Below, one piece after another: positions 61,480-64,000 of a stretch of DNA of 64,000 nt (position 1 is its first letter; each line of letters starts with the position of its first letter). The DNA lies in the NCBI GenBank assembly GCA_963724135.1, contig CAVRTA010000004.1, positions 868,001-932,000 on the forward strand. The letters run 5' to 3'. The notes beneath the pieces are model-generated. The model was not told the origin of the DNA and searched no databases. It saw only the letters and a program-made list of their open reading frames with translations. The translations under genes were made by a program, and so were the position numbers. The DNA is from DATLGB01 sp963724135. Lineage in GTDB: Bacteria; Actinomycetota; Thermoleophilia; Solirubrobacterales; Solirubrobacteraceae.

Positions 61480-63160
61480 ATGCTGTCGGATACCCCCCTG
61501 CTAACCGCCGAGTTCCTCGCCGTCGACACGGAGACGAACGGCCTCGCGCGGGAGCGCTGCGAGCTGACCGAGGTCGGGGCGGTGCTGGTCGGCGGTGGCG
61601 AGCTGCACGATCGCTGGTCGTCGCTGGTGGGGGTGAGCGCGCCGCTGTCACCGGGCATCCAGCGCTTCACCGGCATCACGCAGGAGATGGTCGACCGTGC
61701 GCCCGCGCCGGAGGTCGTGCTGCCCACGCTCGCCGAGTGGATGCGGGGCCGGGTGCTGGTCGCGCACAACGCCGCGTTCGACCGGCGGGTGCTGAGGCAG
61801 GCGTTCGCTCGTGCGGCCCTGGAGTGGCCCGATCCGCCGGTGCTGTGCACCGTGGCGATGGCGCGCAAGCTGGCTCCGCTCCAGCGCCGGCGGGGTCTGG
61901 CCGCGCTGGCCGACGCTCTGGGCGTGGAGATCGGGCAGACCCACCGCGCGCTGCCGGACGCAGAGCTGTGCGGTCAGGTGTTCTGCGCGCTGTTCAAGCG
62001 GCTGTGCGCGAACGCCGGCACGGTGGGCGAGGCGCTCGCGCTGCTGGCGCCCCGCCGCGCGCCGCGTCCCCGGCCGCCGCGCCTGCGCGTGCCGGTCGAG
62101 CGGCGGCCCGACCTGCGCCGCCTGACGACCGGGCCGGGCGTCTACGTGTTCCGCGACGGCGACGGCCGTCCGCTGTACGTCGGCAAGTCGGTGAGCGTGC
62201 GCAAGCGGGCGCGCTCGCACTTCACCGCGGGCGCGGCCTGGACCGCGCGGGCGGAGTAGGTCGACTGCGAGCCGACCGAGTCAGAGCTCGGCGCGCTGCT
62301 GCTCGAGCACCGGCTCATCCGCGCCCTCAAGCCGCCCGAGAACGTGCGCTCGGTGCGCGAGCCCGACGGGCAGGTCTACATCCGCTGCCGGCTCGACATC
62401 GCGTTCCCGATCCTCGAAGTCGCGCGTGAGCCGGCGGCCGGCCACGCCGTCTGCATCGGGCCGGTGCGGGGCCGCGCCGCCGCGGCGGAGCTCGTCGAGC
62501 AGCTCAACTCGCTGTTCGGGCTGCGGCACTGCGGGCGCAAGCTGCCGCGGCGCCAATGGCCCTCGGCGTACGGCCAGATGGGGCGTTGCCTGTCGCCGTG
62601 CCTGCAGGATCTCGACCCCAACGTGTACCGCGAGCGCCTCGAAGCGGCGCTGCGGCTGTTCGCCGGGGACGGCGGAGGCGCCCTGCTCGCTCACGTGGAC
62701 GCGCAGATGCGCGCCGCAGCGGACGCGCGGCAGTACGAGCGCGCGGCGACCCTGCGCCGGCGCCGCGGTCAGGCTCGACTCGCTGGTGTTCCGGCTGGGC
62801 GGCGTGCTGCGGGCGGCGCACTCCGGGGCGCGCGTCGTCGTCGCTCGCCATCCCTCGGATGCTGGGCGAGGGGACGCTGTGTGGATCGCGGGCGGCCGGA
62901 TCGTCGATTCGTCTCCGCTGCCCGTGGCTGACGCCGCGGAGCGCTGCGCGGCCGCGCTGCGTCAGGCGCCGCGGGAGGGGGAGCTGGGGGGGTGGCTGCC
63001 GGCGGACGAGCTCGACGAGATCCGCCTGGTCAGCGCCCACATCGCCGCGCACCCGGTCGAGATCATCGAGCTCCCCACCGCCGATGTGAGTCGCCTAAAG
63101 CTCGTTATCTCAGGCGCTTCGCGACTCGAACGGGAGGTCGACGACCGTCGCGTCGCCTAG
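61480..63160 (+). CDS. DEDD exonuclease fused to GIY-YIG/UvrC-like nuclease (interrupted)
   Basis: About 560 residues, the layout of mycobacterial Rv2191. An N-terminal DnaQ-like 3'-5' exonuclease (AVDTETNGL, FTGITQEMV, LVAHNAAFDRRVL, HRALPDAELCG) is followed by a GIY-YIG domain (GPGVYVFRDGDGRPLYVGKSVSVRKRA), a UvrC-like middle (ELGALLLEHRLIRALKPPEN) and a UVR helix pair (QYERAATLRRR). An in-frame TAG at 62257-62259 lies after the GIY-YIG motif; CAG would restore the family-like sequence. A frame break near 62765 follows. The SOS box at the start implies damage induction. Likely a repair nuclease. Confidence 0.78.
63082..63120. repeat. REP-like hairpin repeat, copy 2
   Basis: Shares CGATGTGAGTCGC, then AAA-GCTCG and CTCAGGCG with the copy at 41266. 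Arms CGCCT/AGGCG and GAGTCGC/GCGACTC can pair. It lies where the convergent exonuclease and ygfZ genes meet, a likely transcript-end hairpin that runs into the coding ends. Confidence 0.4.
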
Positions 63161-64000
63161 CTCGTCCCCCGCGGCCACCTCGCGGCGGACGAAGGCCAGC
63201 GCGATCGCGCCCTCTTTCGGTGACACGACGCTGGATTTGACGACGGCCACGACCCTGCCGTCGCGCTCGAGCTCCGTCCCGGGCGCGAGCGGCTCGGACA
63301 TGCGCAGCCCCATCAGGCGCCGGTTCGGCTTGCCGCGGTAGAACAGCCGCGCGACGGTCTCCTGCCCGACGTAGCAGCCCTTCTCGAACGACACGAAGCG
63401 CTCGTTCAGGCCCGCCTCCTGCGGGATCACGGAGTCGTCGAGGTCGATGCCGTAACGCGGACGGCCGGACTCGACGCGCACGATCTCCGCCGCCTGCTCG
63501 GAGCACTCGACGGCATCCAGCGCCTCGCGCACGCGCGCAACGTCGGCCGCGTCACAGACGATGTCGGTCCCCACGTCCGTCGAGATCAGACGAACGGAGG
63601 CGCCTCCGACTTCGCCCCTTCGGTGATGCAGTTCCGGACCCTCGGCCAGCCTGCGGCCGTACAGCGAGAGCAGGCCACGCTCCAGCGTCCGCTTGTGCAC
63701 CTCGACGTCGCGACCCAGCTTGAAGCGCCGGATCAGGTTGAACAGCTCCTGCAGCACAACCCGCTCGCAGTCCAGGAACACGCCGCCCGCGAAGGCGAAC
63801 GCGCGCAGATCCCCGAGCATCTTGCCCTTGTGGGTCAGGAAGGCCGCGTGGCAGCCCTCGCCGTCCTCGAGCGCCTCGATGTCGTTGGTGACCTGACCCT
63901 GGAGGAACTCCTTGACCTCAGCGCCGGTCAGCAGCAGCTTGCCGCGGTCGGAGCGATCGACGAGCCCGACGCCCTGCGCGAGCGCCTCGTACTCCGCTGT
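63110..64000 (-). CDS. ygfZ: YgfZ/GcvT-like folate-binding protein (5' end beyond window)
   Basis: 296 residues visible; the frame stays open to the right edge, so the N-terminus is missing. LVDRSDRGKLLLTGAEVKEFLQGQVTNDIEAL is the folate-domain opening. The signature KGCYVGQETVARLFYRGKPNRRL contains the redox Cys loop of the YgfZ family. The C-terminal barrel is LRMSEPLAPGTELERDG. YgfZ proteins use tetrahydrofolate and support Fe-S enzyme maturation or repair. Confidence 0.88.
   Translation of the reverse strand, partial: TAEYEALAQGVGLVDRSDRGKLLLTGAEVKEFLQGQVTNDIEALEDGEGCHAAFLTHKGKMLGDLRAFAFAGGVFLDCERVVLQELFNLIRRFKLGRDVEVHKRTLERGLLSLYGRRLAEGPELHHRRGEVGGASVRLISTDVGTDIVCDAADVARVREALDAVECSEQAAEIVRVESGRPRYGIDLDDSVIPQEAGLNERFVSFEKGCYVGQETVARLFYRGKPNRRLMGLRMSEPLAPGTELERDGRVVAVVKSSVVSPKEGAIALAFVRREVAAGDELGDATVVDLPFESRSA

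Noticed and set aside
62257..62259. Pyrrolysine or other recoding of the TAG codon
   Set aside because: No recoding element or special context is visible and a one-base C-to-T change explains it; the neighbourhood also contains a frame error.

Overview
High-GC bacterial chromosome segment, most like an actinobacterium of the class Thermoleophilia (Solirubrobacter/Conexibacter relatives). This rests on the GC-rich codon use, the imuB-DUF6504-dnaE2 mutasome with actinobacterial CGAAC-N4-GTTCG SOS boxes, GTP-type PEP carboxykinase, an Rv1900c-like hydrolase-cyclase, and many secreted proteins with Arg-rich beta tails. I see no phage, insertion sequence, CRISPR array or tRNA. Genes are packed tightly: GTGA, ATGA and TGATG overlaps are common. 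Many starts lack a Shine-Dalgarno and instead carry a TAnnnT box 6-10 nt upstream, the signature of leaderless mRNAs.

Layout. 1-4.3 kb: the tail of a rhodanese gene, an AAA-type ATPase, a methyltransferase, a VOC protein, an isocitrate lyase/PEP mutase-family enzyme and two small Cys-rich proteins. 4.3-11.3 kb: a TolB-like propeller, the SOS mutasome (imuB, DUF6504, dnaE2) and a cytochrome c. 11.3-18.3 kb: an HxlR-controlled AhpD-like gene, glutamine synthetase, a DUF255 thioredoxin-like protein, the RidA-threonine deaminase pair and a GntR regulator. 18.4-26 kb: acyl-CoA ligase, hydrolase-adenylate cyclase, secreted trypsin, acyl-CoA dehydrogenase and KatG. 26-32.5 kb: SGNH hydrolase, a three-domain peptidoglycan hydrolase, MutM-type glycosylase and a Crp regulator. 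32.6-46.7 kb: a malyl-CoA lyase / CoA ligase / ferredoxin operon, a MaoC hydratase, PEP carboxykinase, MeaB and ethylmalonyl-CoA mutase. 46.7-57.1 kb: a 3178-residue secreted protein and its partner. 57.2-64 kb: MBL hydrolase, ClpS, an RTX-like protein, crotonyl-CoA carboxylase/reductase, an SOS-boxed exonuclease/GIY-YIG nuclease and YgfZ.

How they work together. The window holds candidates for most dedicated steps of the ethylmalonyl-CoA route of acetyl-CoA assimilation: Ccr, Ecm, an acyl-CoA dehydrogenase that could be Mcd, a MaoC that could be mesaconyl-CoA hydratase, and a Chloroflexus-type Mcl. A CoA ligase, MeaB and PEP carboxykinase complete a C2-to-sugar route. The most interesting non-coding signal is a 39-nt element lying in the same orientation just before both ccr and pckG (35/39 identical). 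At ccr it is expanded into a 34-bp tandem array. A second theme is three SOS boxes that overlap or touch start codons.

Caution: several normally essential genes (glutamine synthetase, sucCD, mutM, dnaE2, the acyl-CoA ligase) are broken by frameshifts, mostly single extra G/C bases, while 9.5 kb of the giant gene is intact. These look like local sequence errors rather than gene decay.
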